The translations under genes and the position numbers were made by a program. The notes under the pieces are model-generated. The model did not search any database. It had not been told where the DNA came from and worked only from the letters and a program-made list of their open reading frames with translations. DNA of 40,993 nt from a virus: positions 1 to 40,993 of IMG/VR virus record IMGVR_UViG_3300044858_001833, one strand, 5' to 3'. Below are positions 31,193-40,120 of the stretch, in pieces. Each line of letters opens with the position of its first letter. The first letter of the stretch is position 1.

Positions 31193-32829
31193 TAGTGTGT
31201 CCCTACATCAACTTCAAATTCAATTGCTTCAATTCGGAAATCTTCGTTTGCAGTGTGTCTAACATTAAAAGCCCTGCGACGGAAAGACCCTAAACGGGTA
31301 ATGAAGGGCCGTGTTGCATTTAGAGTGAGGAAGCTATTCCAAGTAGTGTAATCGTCATCACTCCATCTAATGGTGTAAGTAGAGTTTTGGTCACTAACCA
31401 CATTAAGGTTGTGCATAAACTTTCTGTTCATCGTACCACCATCATACTTCATTGTGTAGGCATCAGCTAGAATAGCTGTTGCATTGTCTTCGTAAATAAG
31501 AGGCTCCACCGTGTAAATATATCCATCAGTATTGTGTAGCAGAGCTGCTTTACCTGAGCCAATGTCAGTGTGGTAGTTGTAGGTGAAAGTGGTGTGAGCT
31601 GTGGCTACATTAGTACTCCACTCATGCCACACCTTCTCCTCTACATCATATACAAGAGTGCAGGAAGCAAGGTTGATTACGTAGAACAGGTGTCCCTTGG
31701 TGCGAATACCAAAGCCCTTTGCCGTGCTAATAGCACTACCAGCAGCATCTAGAATGCGCTCGATGGCTTCTGTAGAAACCTTCTTAGGGGAAAATCCCTC
31801 AATCATCCAAGCAGCACGACCACCTGATTCTGATTGACCAATGAAGATTAGGAAGCGTTCGTTCTCGTAGATGGCATAGGGAGCCACATTACCAATTTGA
31901 AGCACAGTACCTTCATTACGAGCAAAAGGACTACCGCTAGCAGAAGCAGCATCGTAGAAGAACTCAGTTGAAATTGAGCCAAAAGCAACAAGCTGGTTAT
32001 TCTGCCTAGCCAATGCCACAATGTTATCAGGCCACATTTCAGCACTAACAAAGTTACCACCACCCCATCCGTAGATGTTGTCTACGTCAGAGTTGTAAAT
32101 ATCCATACTGTTAGCTGCTGCAAGTAGCATATAGCCGTCAATGAACTCAGGACGAGGGATGTGAGGAGTGGGGAAACCACCATACTCACCCATACAAGTC
32201 CAAGTTAGTTCATTGTCAACCACCGTGGTTCCAATAGTAATGGGCCAAGTTGGTTGTGTAACTGGAGCTGTAGTGTAAGGAGCAACACCGCTAGTTGCAG
32301 TTACTTCATAGTAGTAACCATTAACTACTGTGGGAATAACACGATCACCTACACTCTTAGCTGTAGCGGCAGCCCAAGCACTGTAGGTTTGATTAACTTG
32401 AGTAACTGTACCAGCAGCATTAATTACATACCCGTCTGTTCCATCACACAAGAATAGATATTCAACACCAGCATTATCAAATAGACAAAACCCTACCTCA
32501 CCTGTAGAGGTAGTTAGGGTTTGTTTTTCTGTACCATTCTCATATAGCTTGTTTCCAATAACAGCGTAGTAGGCACTATCCCAGTAGATTAGTCCCCTTG
32601 CAGTGCCACCGCCAACTAGTATTTGAGTAGAGCGAGTAAGACCCGGACGTTTAACTAGAAACACCTTCTTGGAGTCAGTTACTTCATTCTTGATACTCTC
32701 TTGAAAGCAGTTTATAAAGCGTTGGTCTTTATCCCTAGCAGAACTCCTATACATCAAAGTACCGGCAAGAGGAAGTCTCTCCGGCTGAGATGTTAGTTGA
32801 GTTCCAGCGGTTTGTTGCTGTTTAGCCAA
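31192..32829 (-). CDS. P22 gp10-like tail hub / packaged-DNA stabilisation protein
   Basis: 545 aa, TTG start two bases after the preceding stop. A beta-propeller-like chain with features of the P22 gp10 family: RFINCFQESI near the N-terminus, GRAAWMIEGFSPKKVSTEAIE, LVYDVEEKVWHEW and the closing FNVRHTANEDFRIEAIEFEV. This protein plugs the portal after packaging and carries the tail spikes or needle. It follows the gp4-like adaptor exactly as in P22. Confidence 0.9.
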   Translation of the reverse strand: MAKQQQTAGTQLTSQPERLPLAGTLMYRSSARDKDQRFINCFQESIKNEVTDSKKVFLVKRPGLTRSTQILVGGGTARGLIYWDSAYYAVIGNKLYENGTEKQTLTTSTGEVGFCLFDNAGVEYLFLCDGTDGYVINAAGTVTQVNQTYSAWAAATAKSVGDRVIPTVVNGYYYEVTATSGVAPYTTAPVTQPTWPITIGTTVVDNELTWTCMGEYGGFPTPHIPRPEFIDGYMLLAAANSMDIYNSDVDNIYGWGGGNFVSAEMWPDNIVALARQNNQLVAFGSISTEFFYDAASASGSPFARNEGTVLQIGNVAPYAIYENERFLIFIGQSESGGRAAWMIEGFSPKKVSTEAIERILDAAGSAISTAKGFGIRTKGHLFYVINLASCTLVYDVEEKVWHEWSTNVATAHTTFTYNYHTDIGSGKAALLHNTDGYIYTVEPLIYEDNATAILADAYTMKYDGGTMNRKFMHNLNVVSDQNSTYTIRWSDDDYTTWNSFLTLNATRPFITRLGSFRRRAFNVRHTANEDFRIEAIEFEVDVGTH

Positions 32830-32831
32830 GG

Positions 32832-33545
32832 TTAATAACCCCTGTTGTCAGGCTGGAAGAACATACTACCTTCTTCAGTACCAAAAGACAGAGCTTCTAT
32901 ACGCATCTCTTTAGCACGACGAGACAAATCGCTACGCTCTTGGATAGACAAGCCATGTTCAGGAGCAATTCTATCTGCAAGACCAAACTTCAAACAATCA
33001 TAGTATTCCTGCGGAAAATCAGGTTCATCAGCAGTGGCATCAAAGTCCTCAAAGGGACGCTGGTAAATTATCTTGACTGTATAAGCAGCAGCTATTGTAG
33101 CGTCTGGTACAGGATGGACATGCATCACCCCTGTAGTAATCAGAGGTTCATAATAGAGTTGGTTAGGGAGGCCAACACTAGTCTTATTCCCAAGCATCTC
33201 ATACTCTTGCTTGTTAATCACACGAATAGGAGTGTCAACATCAGAAGAAGTGTTGTGGAGATAGGCTTGTAATACTTTGAGTGGCTTGGGAGTGTTGACT
33301 GTCTGACTAACACCAATAGTGTAGTCTCCAGTAGCAGTGAGGGTCACTTCATATTTCTTCAGAGCCCACAAAGGCATCCCATCAGCCTGCATACTCTTCA
33401 CAAGCATATTAAGAGCTTCTGCTGTTTCTGTGACTAAAGTGGCACTAGGAGTCTCTCCTTGTGCAATAGCTCCAGCAATACGAAGAGCACCAGCGATAAG
33501 CTGATCACGAGTTACAGAGAAGTCAGTAGAATTAGAAGTAGTCAT
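32832..33545 (-). CDS. P22 gp4-like head-to-tail adaptor
   Basis: 237 aa. FSVTRDQLIAGALRIAGAIA, then LNMLVKSMQADGMPLWALKKYEV, is the helical N-terminus of the gp4 tail accessory family; a beta domain (IIYQRPFEDFDATADEPDFP) and a C-terminal helical part follow. It binds below the portal and holds the tail hub. In P22 gp4 also has muramidase activity; no clear catalytic Glu could be chosen here. It begins inside the previous stop (ATGA). Confidence 0.9.
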   Translation of the reverse strand: MTTSNSTDFSVTRDQLIAGALRIAGAIAQGETPSATLVTETAEALNMLVKSMQADGMPLWALKKYEVTLTATGDYTIGVSQTVNTPKPLKVLQAYLHNTSSDVDTPIRVINKQEYEMLGNKTSVGLPNQLYYEPLITTGVMHVHPVPDATIAAAYTVKIIYQRPFEDFDATADEPDFPQEYYDCLKFGLADRIAPEHGLSIQERSDLSRRAKEMRIEALSFGTEEGSMFFQPDNRGY

Positions 33546-34906
33546 GCTGAGATTTCTGCAAAATCTAGATACGACATCAAGGCACCTCCCATTTTTCCAG
33601 CGCCTGCGACTCCATTGATAGTTAGAGTTGCGCCAGTACTACCGCCTGCTCGAACACTGTAAGTAACCGGAGACGTAATTGGACGTGCAAGATCTGAGAC
33701 GTGGGTAAGACAGTCAACTTCTACTTGTGTTATAACTCCAGTGCCAGTAGCCCGCTCTTGATTAGCTGCAATGGCAGAAGTAGCTCCATTGAAGAGGGCT
33801 AAAGTTACAGTAACTGCGGCTGAGTGAGCAAAATTAAGCCGCGCCTTAACTTGATGAAAATTACAAAGACTTGCAGTACCAAAAGTATATGCAATACTGG
33901 TGATATTGTCTCCTTCCGTAATCTGTGGAATCGTGTCATCGTCAGGAATTGCGGTTGTGCCAGTAGAGCCTGTTCCGAATTGACTCCTGCGCGTACACAC
34001 TACTTCTCCGGGGCGAAAGGCCGGGTTAACGTAGGTGGCATTTACTCCGGACAAACTTCCATTGATTACTGTAACATCTATCGCTCCAAGCACGGTAAAA
34101 GGTACGTTTGTTCGCGCACTTGTGGAATAAGCAACACCAATAGAATCTGAACTCGCTGACATTGCCGTGGTACTGATGAGGTAATATGCACTATCCAGTG
34201 GGAAAAAGTTGATTGTTCCGTTAACTGAAGAGGCGAATCCAGCACAGTTTTTCACGGCTAGCTCGACTGCCCCTGCCTGATCCAGCGCAACCAACCAGAC
34301 ACGTCCGTAACTTTGGACAAGTCCCTGAGTTCCAAGGGTTGCCCCGGCTGGAATGGTGAGACTTACTGCCGAGGTAACTGTAATTGAAGTAGATACTCCG
34401 GCGGCTGTTTGGAAAGTTAGGACTACGGGGTTACTAGTGGAAGGTGCGTTACCATCAACTCCCGTCAGTTCAACTGTAATAACCCCCGCATTATAGGTTG
34501 CAGAGAAACCTAAGTTATCCGATTGGCCCACGGCACCAAAAGCAACAGTACCAGCTCCTATCGCACTTCTCGCCGCAGCCGCCGACGCGGCAGTAAACAC
34601 TGCATCTCCAACTGTGGTTGAACCAAGAGTTGTTCTCTGGGTAGCAGCATTAGCATCATCAAGAAGAGCTTTACCAGCAGAAGTTAGAGTGTAAGTAGCC
34701 GCAGTACCAACTCCTGTGAACTGAATGCCTTTATCAGAAGCAGAGGTGAGAGCAGCAATAGCATCAAGATTATCACTATATGCTTGAATAGCTACCCCAA
34801 TATCAGAAGCTTCAAATTTATCATTATTAAGATTTGTGAAGTTGGCATCTCCTTCCGCCCAAGTAAGCTTGCCTCCTTTTCCTGCCCTAGTTACTATAGT
34901 AGTCAT
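33542..34906 (-). CDS. Tail fibre protein (454 aa)
   Basis: The N-terminal ~110 residues carry fibre-type repeats: GKLTWAEGDANFTNLN, then YSDNLDAIAAL, YTLTSAGKALLDD and AATQRTTLG, which usually attach the fibre to the tail. The rest is Thr/Ser/Gly/Val-rich beta structure ending in a small hydrophobic domain, the probable receptor-binding end. The C-terminal coding part looks GC-richer than the N-terminal part, as expected for a swapped host-range tip. ATGA junctions link it to both neighbours. Confidence 0.85.
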   Translation of the reverse strand: MTTIVTRAGKGGKLTWAEGDANFTNLNNDKFEASDIGVAIQAYSDNLDAIAALTSASDKGIQFTGVGTAATYTLTSAGKALLDDANAATQRTTLGSTTVGDAVFTAASAAAARSAIGAGTVAFGAVGQSDNLGFSATYNAGVITVELTGVDGNAPSTSNPVVLTFQTAAGVSTSITVTSAVSLTIPAGATLGTQGLVQSYGRVWLVALDQAGAVELAVKNCAGFASSVNGTINFFPLDSAYYLISTTAMSASSDSIGVAYSTSARTNVPFTVLGAIDVTVINGSLSGVNATYVNPAFRPGEVVCTRRSQFGTGSTGTTAIPDDDTIPQITEGDNITSIAYTFGTASLCNFHQVKARLNFAHSAAVTVTLALFNGATSAIAANQERATGTGVITQVEVDCLTHVSDLARPITSPVTYSVRAGGSTGATLTINGVAGAGKMGGALMSYLDFAEISA

Positions 34907-35190
34907 TCGTCGAAATCCTCAAAGTAGTCATCATCTATATAGCCGTCCTCGATGTAAATAATATAAGGAACGTCAACAAATATATCTGCTGCCCCAGGCC
35001 TGGTAAATGGAACAGACTGTCTATCCACCCTGTGTTTAATAAGTTCCTGTGGATGCCTTGTTTCAAAATCTTCTTTACATACAATCATCCCATCCCAGCG
35101 ATGCTTAGCTTCAGAAGCATATATCTGTTTATCGCAGACATCGCACGATATCCACCATTCTCCAGACTTCCATTCCCATCCTCTAGACAT
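34903..35190 (-). CDS. Small zinc-binding protein with acidic tail (95 aa)
   Basis: The start MSRGWEWKSGEWW has AGGA 5 bases upstream; an in-frame start 39 bases earlier lies in the preceding gene. ISCDVCDKQI gives one Cys pair and IVCKEDFETRH could supply a third ligand and His. The end is acidic and aromatic (YIDDDYFEDFDE). Such proteins occur among phage structural genes; role unknown. The tail is similar in kind to that of the protein at 3696-4337. Confidence 0.78.
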   Translation of the reverse strand: MSRGWEWKSGEWWISCDVCDKQIYASEAKHRWDGMIVCKEDFETRHPQELIKHRVDRQSVPFTRPGAADIFVDVPYIIYIEDGYIDDDYFEDFDE

Positions 35191-35414
35191 TATTCCTGGT
35201 CTCCATGATGTCCATGCATGTAAGAGCATCCAGCTTCAATCTTAGTAACACGCCTGTCAAGCTGTGTAATACCACTACGAAGGTCTTCTTCAAGGCTCCT
35301 AACTGAATTCTTAACATCTTTAATTTCAGCCTTAATCCCATTAAGAACGTAAACAATTAGGAAACCAATTGCGGTTGTAAAATAAGGGAGAACATGTAGA
35401 GCAATAAGTTCCAT
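35190..35414 (-). CDS. Small membrane protein with coiled coil (74 aa), possible lysis protein
   Basis: One N-terminal membrane segment (LPYFTTAIGFLIVYVL) is followed by a heptad-patterned helix (IKDVKNSVRSLEEDLRSGI) and a His/Cys-rich end. The layout, one membrane helix then a coiled coil, occurs in i-spanins and some accessory lysis proteins, and also in tail-associated factors. No o-spanin partner is recognisable, and the endolysin is 12 kb away. AAGGAAC precedes the ATG; it overlaps the next gene by TAATG. Confidence 0.72.
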   Translation of the reverse strand: MELIALHVLPYFTTAIGFLIVYVLNGIKAEIKDVKNSVRSLEEDLRSGITQLDRRVTKIEAGCSYMHGHHGDQE

Positions 35415-35430
35415 AGAATAGTTCCTTTTA

Positions 35431-35979
35431 TTAGAGAGTCATTACTATTCTTGGAGTGATCACTCTTAGTAATTTTCCCAGTTCAACATCATTTTCTATA
35501 TTAGCAGTTTCAGTAGCTTCTGTTTCAAATCCTGTTTCCATTTGTCCGCTTACAATATTAAATCTTATATTATAAGAACCAGAACTTACTGGTGCATACG
35601 TCAGGGTTGCATCGTTTCCTGTGTATGCGTAAGCCCCCGCATCACAGGCTAGAACGTAGTTTTTCTTGACTGTTAGCGTTGCATCGTTGCCGCTGTAACT
35701 GTATGCACCAGCATCACATGCCAGTGTGTAATCCGTCGGTACAACGCCTGAAACATACGTCAGCGTAGCATCATTTCCTGTGTAGCTGTACGCTCCAGCC
35801 GCACAAACTAGCGTGTAATTGGTAGCAACTACGCCACCAGCGGCCCCAACAAACGGCTTGCCTAGATGTGATACATCCAGACGGACGGTGTTACGCACCT
35901 TTGCCTCAACATCGACAAACGGCTTGCCAAGGTGCGAAGTGCCGAGAAGTAGAAGGTCTGCCTTTGTAGGGAGAGCCAT
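35431..35979 (-). CDS. Repeat-containing virion protein (182 aa)
   Basis: SHLGKPFV occurs twice near the N-terminus (15-22, 37-44). Then three 20-residue repeats of the form YTLxCxAGAYxYTGNDATLT follow at 55-74, 84-103 and 108-127, a beta-hairpin repeat seen in phage structural proteins. The last 50 residues are unrelated and acidic, ending TPRIVMTL. The repeat half is GC-richer than the C-terminal half. AGGAGGGG precedes the ATG. Probably a surface decoration or fibre protein. Confidence 0.82.
   Translation of the reverse strand: MALPTKADLLLLGTSHLGKPFVDVEAKVRNTVRLDVSHLGKPFVGAAGGVVATNYTLVCAAGAYSYTGNDATLTYVSGVVPTDYTLACDAGAYSYSGNDATLTVKKNYVLACDAGAYAYTGNDATLTYAPVSSGSYNIRFNIVSGQMETGFETEATETANIENDVELGKLLRVITPRIVMTL
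35599..35817 (-). repeat. Three tandem 20-residue coding repeats
   Basis: Units begin at about 35817, 35730 and 35658 when read on the minus strand and share the core AGAYxYxGNDATLT. Spacers between them differ in length and sequence, so the repeats are protein units and not a simple tandem DNA array. Confidence 0.8.
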
Positions 35980-36252
35980 TTACCCCTCCTGATCTATCTC
36001 TTGCGCCGCCTGTTCTGCAATGCCTTGATCTATTGCTTTCTGCGCGATTCGCTCGGCGATCCTTTCAGCGCGAAGCTGGAGTCGTTGTGCTTCCGTATTC
36101 TTGGCATATTCATCGCGCGCCAAGTCCTTGAGTTCCGCGTTTGTCACCCCCTGCGGACACTTCAGGAACAACCCCTCGCCATCGTTCATCTGGAAGCGCA
36201 CGATCTGCTTACCGTGCATCGTGTTTTCCTTCGAGATAATGTCTATAGCCAT
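35980..36252 (-). CDS. Hypothetical protein (90 aa), helical
   Basis: The N-terminus is beta (KQIVRFQMNDGEGLFLKCP) and is followed by a long charged helix (LRAERIAERIAQKAIDQGIAEQ) likely to form a coiled coil. It lies between the spike gene and the repeat protein in the GC-richer block and could be a chaperone or adaptor for the spike. No family was recognised. Confidence 0.75.
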   Translation of the reverse strand: MAIDIISKENTMHGKQIVRFQMNDGEGLFLKCPQGVTNAELKDLARDEYAKNTEAQRLQLRAERIAERIAQKAIDQGIAEQAAQEIDQEG

Positions 36253-36254
36253 GA

Positions 36255-38636
36255 TTACGCCTGACTGATGGTCATGTCGGAGATATAGCCGTTCAGCGTG
36301 GTGCCACCGTAGAACAGCCCCTCGATCTCAACCACTCCGGCTTCTGACGGGGTGAAGGTGATCGTCAGTTCTTCCCATGTATTGATAGCCGCAGTCATCG
36401 AGGAGGAAACGTCAGCGGAAACTCCAGCTATCTGCCCACCCTTGCACAGCAGTGCTCCTGTGAGGGAAACGCTATCGCGCTGGAACCATGCCTTGATGGT
36501 CACAAGAGCAGAGGCCGCACACGCGACCTTCGCAATGACAAGATTCAGCGGATAATTCGCAGTTCGATTTGCGCTAGTCGGACTGAATTTCCATGCAAGC
36601 GTTGCAGAGCCATGAACTGTAGTGGCCTGCGAAACGATCAGCCCGCCGTCGCAGAAGATTTTTGCGGTCGAACCACCGTCGTGTTTTTCGGAGTAAACGC
36701 GGCCATTGTTCATAGCGGAGAAACCAGAAACCTCTGTTGCTTCATTTATTGTGAAGTTTCGCAAGGTTCCGGTGCCTGTGGATGTTGTTACGCCACTAGC
36801 ATTTCCGGTGCTTGATCCGCCAAGCACCGCCCAGTTCTCTACAGTGGCAACGGCTATCGCAGCGCCAACGTTCGAGGTTGCGGTCAAACTACCAACTACA
36901 GAATTACTGCTTGGCGAATACGCAGCACCCGCATTCCCCTGTGCAACAATCGAACCGATTCTTTCGTGAAAAACCCCGCTTGTAACCCCGATTCCGCCAT
37001 TATTATTGGCCTGTGAAATCGTCCCAATATAACCACTGCCCTGCCCACCGCCGCCAGTTATAGTCACCCCCGCCCCGCCCATTCCGCTGGCTCGGGATAT
37101 TGTGGTTATCTGGTGTACGCTAGACCCGAAATCATTGGTCTGTCCACAACAAACGCCAGATAGCAATGTGGCAGCAAACCTATTACCAACAACAGAAAAT
37201 GCACTACTTGTAGAGTTGCAAATGTGCATCGAGCCAATTGTAATGTCGGCAGCAGGAGAAGAGAGAAAGCTGGTGCCATACCTAGTTAAATTTAATTTAT
37301 CGTAAGAGGTGAAGGTTCCTACGTTTGTAACTATCCCACTCCCTATTCCATTCTGTCCATCCCACCAGGTTTCACCCGTCTGCGTACTCATGTCGGTACG
37401 GTTCCACCCCCCTGAATATGTAATCAGAGAGCCGCTACTTCCCGCCTCCTGTACTGTCTCCACGGACCCACCAGAAGCAGCCATTACCTTTTTTACGGTT
37501 TCGCGTTTGTATGTTGTAACGGTTTCAGTAGTCCCGCTATACCCTCTTTGCGGCGTACCGGCAGGTATAGTATTCGTCGTTCCATCTAGCATCAATCGCG
37601 TTCCGTTGATCGACTGAAGACCATACCAAACTTCATCACCTGTGTTCTTAGAAACAAGACTTGATAATTTAATACTGTTGGCGGAACTGGCCGCATTACT
37701 TGCGGTAATGTTGTCCAGCAAGAATGTCTGCGCTGCATTGTCGGTATTTACAACAAAGCCGACAGACTGAATCGCTGCATTCATGTTCGCAGCATTGTCG
37801 AAAGATATTTGCGCCCATTGGTTTAGGGCGCCAAGGGCTGGGATGTTGATCGTGTGTGCCGGAGTTGCCCCCAAGGCATCCGTACACAGCGTGAGGCTTA
37901 TGCTGCTTGCCGCCCCAATCGTTCCAGCGGTCTGCTTGATCCAGAACGACACCTGCTGCCTAGCAGACAAATCAAGCGACGTGATCGGGATGTACGCGGC
38001 AAGACCAGTTGCGAATCCTGCGGCAATGGCGATCTGCTGGCACTCACCACCTTCCTTGTAGTCGGTAGTATTGACTGTGCAGGTTACGTTTGCCGATGCC
38101 GTCCAGTTGGTCTTGGTGCCTCGATTCCCGCACAGCGCGATGTTCGTAGTCAGGGCTGAAGCAAGTTTCACGCGGCAATTTGTTATTTTCCTAACCGTAC
38201 CAGAAGCGCCGCCCACTCCATTGCCGACTGAATTTGTTCCATCAGCATTGATAAGCGTGATGGTGTTGGCAGCATCGCTGACCGCGCTCAGTTCCCATAC
38301 CCCATTCGCCTTGGTGTTTGTCGTGTGGCCGTTGACGATGATGGTATCACCAACAGCGGGGGCCAACAGCGTCCAGTTGGCGTCTGACAGGGTGATAACA
38401 ATCGGCGTGGCGTTGGTGCTACTGACAATCGCCCTCGTCGCATTCAGCGGGCCGTCAGTCCAAACCCCCGTAATTCCGAGGGACGTAGCATCGGGGCTCG
38501 CCATGATGCGAATCGTGTCGCCCGGAGCGGTTCTGGCCGCTGTCGCCCCCGATGCAAACGTCTTCCACCGGAGGGCGAAGGAAGTCCCGTTGTTGGCGTC
38601 ACTCCCCCCTTCGTAATCCATGTAGAACGTGGTCAT
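36255..38636 (-). CDS. Large tail spike or appendage protein, beta-helix-like (793 aa)
   Basis: The N-terminus FYMDYEGGSDANNGTS, with AAPGDTIRIMAS-type strands shortly after, is the entry segment of right-handed beta-helix phage proteins. The whole chain is Ser/Thr/Gly/Asn/Ala-rich beta structure with a run of short helix-like rungs at ~450-630 and a jelly-roll-like C-terminal ~130 residues (PLNLVIAKVACAASALVTIKAW). A carbohydrate-binding and possibly depolymerising role is likely; no catalytic acid pair could be singled out. GC-richer than the rest of the arm. Confidence 0.85.
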   Translation of the reverse strand: MTTFYMDYEGGSDANNGTSFALRWKTFASGATAARTAPGDTIRIMASPDATSLGITGVWTDGPLNATRAIVSSTNATPIVITLSDANWTLLAPAVGDTIIVNGHTTNTKANGVWELSAVSDAANTITLINADGTNSVGNGVGGASGTVRKITNCRVKLASALTTNIALCGNRGTKTNWTASANVTCTVNTTDYKEGGECQQIAIAAGFATGLAAYIPITSLDLSARQQVSFWIKQTAGTIGAASSISLTLCTDALGATPAHTINIPALGALNQWAQISFDNAANMNAAIQSVGFVVNTDNAAQTFLLDNITASNAASSANSIKLSSLVSKNTGDEVWYGLQSINGTRLMLDGTTNTIPAGTPQRGYSGTTETVTTYKRETVKKVMAASGGSVETVQEAGSSGSLITYSGGWNRTDMSTQTGETWWDGQNGIGSGIVTNVGTFTSYDKLNLTRYGTSFLSSPAADITIGSMHICNSTSSAFSVVGNRFAATLLSGVCCGQTNDFGSSVHQITTISRASGMGGAGVTITGGGGQGSGYIGTISQANNNGGIGVTSGVFHERIGSIVAQGNAGAAYSPSSNSVVGSLTATSNVGAAIAVATVENWAVLGGSSTGNASGVTTSTGTGTLRNFTINEATEVSGFSAMNNGRVYSEKHDGGSTAKIFCDGGLIVSQATTVHGSATLAWKFSPTSANRTANYPLNLVIAKVACAASALVTIKAWFQRDSVSLTGALLCKGGQIAGVSADVSSSMTAAINTWEELTITFTPSEAGVVEIEGLFYGGTTLNGYISDMTISQA

Positions 38637-39061
38637 CAGGTCACCGTGAACGTTCCGCCCACCGCATCAAGCGTCGGCGTGAAGGTGTCTGCGTTGGCCC
38701 CGTTCATCACCACGGCAGAGCCGTAGTTCCAGTAACCAATGCACTGAGTCTGCGTCAGGTTGTAGAGGATTACATATTGGAAAGTGAATCCACCACCGGA
38801 AGCCGTCCAGGTCGGAGATACGGGAGCCGCGAGAGTGAGCTTATAAACGCCAGCAGTCGAAGCAGCTGACGTAACCGTGCAATTTACCCCGCCTGCCGTG
38901 TAGCCGCCAGAAGTGCTGAGTTCAGTAGCACTAGCTGCCGTTGTGTGAGTTGCCACATTCGGCGCGGTGTTGGACAGGATCAACTGCCATGTGTCGGAAC
39001 CGGCGTTACCGGCTTCCATCATCTTTTCGATGCCTAGTTGATATTTGACGTATGCGGCCAT
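38636..39061 (-). CDS. Virion-associated beta protein (141 aa)
   Basis: MAAYVKYQLGIEKMMEAGNA starts a small protein of Thr/Ala/Gly-rich strands with YVILYNLTQTQCIGYWNYGS near the C-terminus, a pattern typical of short phage structural proteins next to spike genes. It overlaps the spike start (ATGA). AAGGA precedes the ATG. Confidence 0.8.
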   Translation of the reverse strand: MAAYVKYQLGIEKMMEAGNAGSDTWQLILSNTAPNVATHTTAASATELSTSGGYTAGGVNCTVTSAASTAGVYKLTLAAPVSPTWTASGGGFTFQYVILYNLTQTQCIGYWNYGSAVVMNGANADTFTPTLDAVGGTFTVT

Positions 39062-39075
39062 TATTATCCTTTTCT

Positions 39076-39300
39076 TTACGAATAGCTAAGAGAAGCTCGG
39101 TTAGTCCAAACATTATCAAAATTACTATTTCCATCTGCCCATAACTTAGAAATAGAAGCAGTTCCAGAATTAGTTAATCTGTAGATACGCCAAATAGCAG
39201 CACCCTCTGAGGAGCCTACAGGAGCTTCTCCTACATAATGATAAGTAGCATCTTCTCCGTCAAAACGGAGTGCTCCCCGAATTGAAGGATTTAATTTCAT
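39076..39300 (-). CDS. Small virion-associated protein (74 aa)
   Basis: The sequence contains RGALRFDGEDATYHYVGEAP and a WRIYRLTNSG strand, with an 'LWADGN...FDNVWTNRASLSY' ending common in small phage structural proteins. It starts inside the stop of the coiled-coil gene (ATGA). Function unknown. Confidence 0.8.
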   Translation of the reverse strand: MKLNPSIRGALRFDGEDATYHYVGEAPVGSSEGAAIWRIYRLTNSGTASISKLWADGNSNFDNVWTNRASLSYS

Positions 39301-39779
39301 TTAAGAGCAGCGGCTAGTTTATCTTGCTTCTCTTTTAGGATAGCCTTCTCAACAGCCAGTTCTTCAGCTTGTCTACGGAGAGCTTCTATCTGCTTGTTGA
39401 CAGTAGTTTGTTTATCAGCAAGGATATTCTCAAGGCTCTCTAAGTCTTTCCTGAGAGCAATTAGTTTATCTTCGTCATACTTCATTTCCTCTTGACGAGC
39501 TTTGAGAGCGTCAGCACTAACCTTAGCATCTTCCCTAGCCTTGGCTTTAATAGCAAAGGCCTCAGCTTTAGCTGCTTCTAGTTCTTGCTTAGATTTCTCT
39601 TCCCTATCACGAATAGACAAAACGTAGTCGTTCACATTAGCAATAGCTACAACTGCTTCTACTGCTTCTTTATACTGAGCAGTAATAGTCTTTACTTCTT
39701 CTACTTTAGCTTTGTACTTTTCAGGATTCTGGATGAGATCGAAGACATTCTGAAAAGATTCTAGTCCTTTAATACTCAT
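39297..39779 (-). CDS. Coiled-coil protein (160 aa)
   Basis: Nearly the whole chain is charged helix rich in Glu, Lys, Ala and Gln (KSKQELEAAKAEAFAIKAKA), predicted as a long coiled coil after a short N-terminal helix. It starts on the previous stop (TAATG). It could be a tail or fibre stalk, a virion linker or a scaffolding-like protein; scaffolds normally precede the capsid gene, so that is less likely here. Confidence 0.82.
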   Translation of the reverse strand: MSIKGLESFQNVFDLIQNPEKYKAKVEEVKTITAQYKEAVEAVVAIANVNDYVLSIRDREEKSKQELEAAKAEAFAIKAKAREDAKVSADALKARQEEMKYDEDKLIALRKDLESLENILADKQTTVNKQIEALRRQAEELAVEKAILKEKQDKLAAALK

Positions 39780-40105
39780 TATCGATTCCTTCCTTGAATT
39801 ACAGTCATTACTGAAGTGCCAGTGCTAGATGCATGGTAGAGTCGGACAGCTCGACACGGAATAGTGATGTTACCTACCTCGTCAGTAGTACCAGCTTCAA
39901 GAGGCGAGGGAGCAGCTACAGCAGTAGGAGTAATAGTGGAGTCAAAAGGATCATCCATAGTCATCTGAACAACCCAAGAAGGGGTGCCGGCCGTAACATC
40001 AACCATAATACCAAGGTTAAAGGGGGTTTGCGTATAGTCAATAGGAATCCAAGCACTTTGGCCGGTAGCTGCTGACGTTGTTACTGTTATACTAGTTGGT
40101 CGCAT
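39779..40105 (-). CDS. Small virion-like protein (108 aa)
   Basis: The start MRPTSITVTTS has AAAGGAACC 6 bases upstream; a longer in-frame start would run back through the terminator. A beta protein (SAWIPIDYTQTPFNLGIMVD) of the type found next to phage capsid genes. It is the first gene after the terminator. Function unknown. Confidence 0.8.
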   Translation of the reverse strand: MRPTSITVTTSAATGQSAWIPIDYTQTPFNLGIMVDVTAGTPSWVVQMTMDDPFDSTITPTAVAAPSPLEAGTTDEVGNITIPCRAVRLYHASSTGTSVMTVIQGRNR

Positions 40106-40120
40106 ATAGAAGGTTCCTTT

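Larger units (their letters stand above)
35599..39061 (-). other. GC-richer block containing the spike genes
   Basis: By eye, this stretch (repeat part of one gene plus three whole genes) has more G and C, and codons ending in C or G, than sequence on either side. One edge falls inside the gene at 35431-35979, the other at the start codon region near 39061. It looks like an imported host-range module. The edges are estimated. Confidence 0.5.

Noticed and set aside
38071-38616. 181-residue plus-strand frame opposite the spike gene
   Set aside because: No binding site and hydrophobic shadow composition; the spike on the other strand is continuous and typical.
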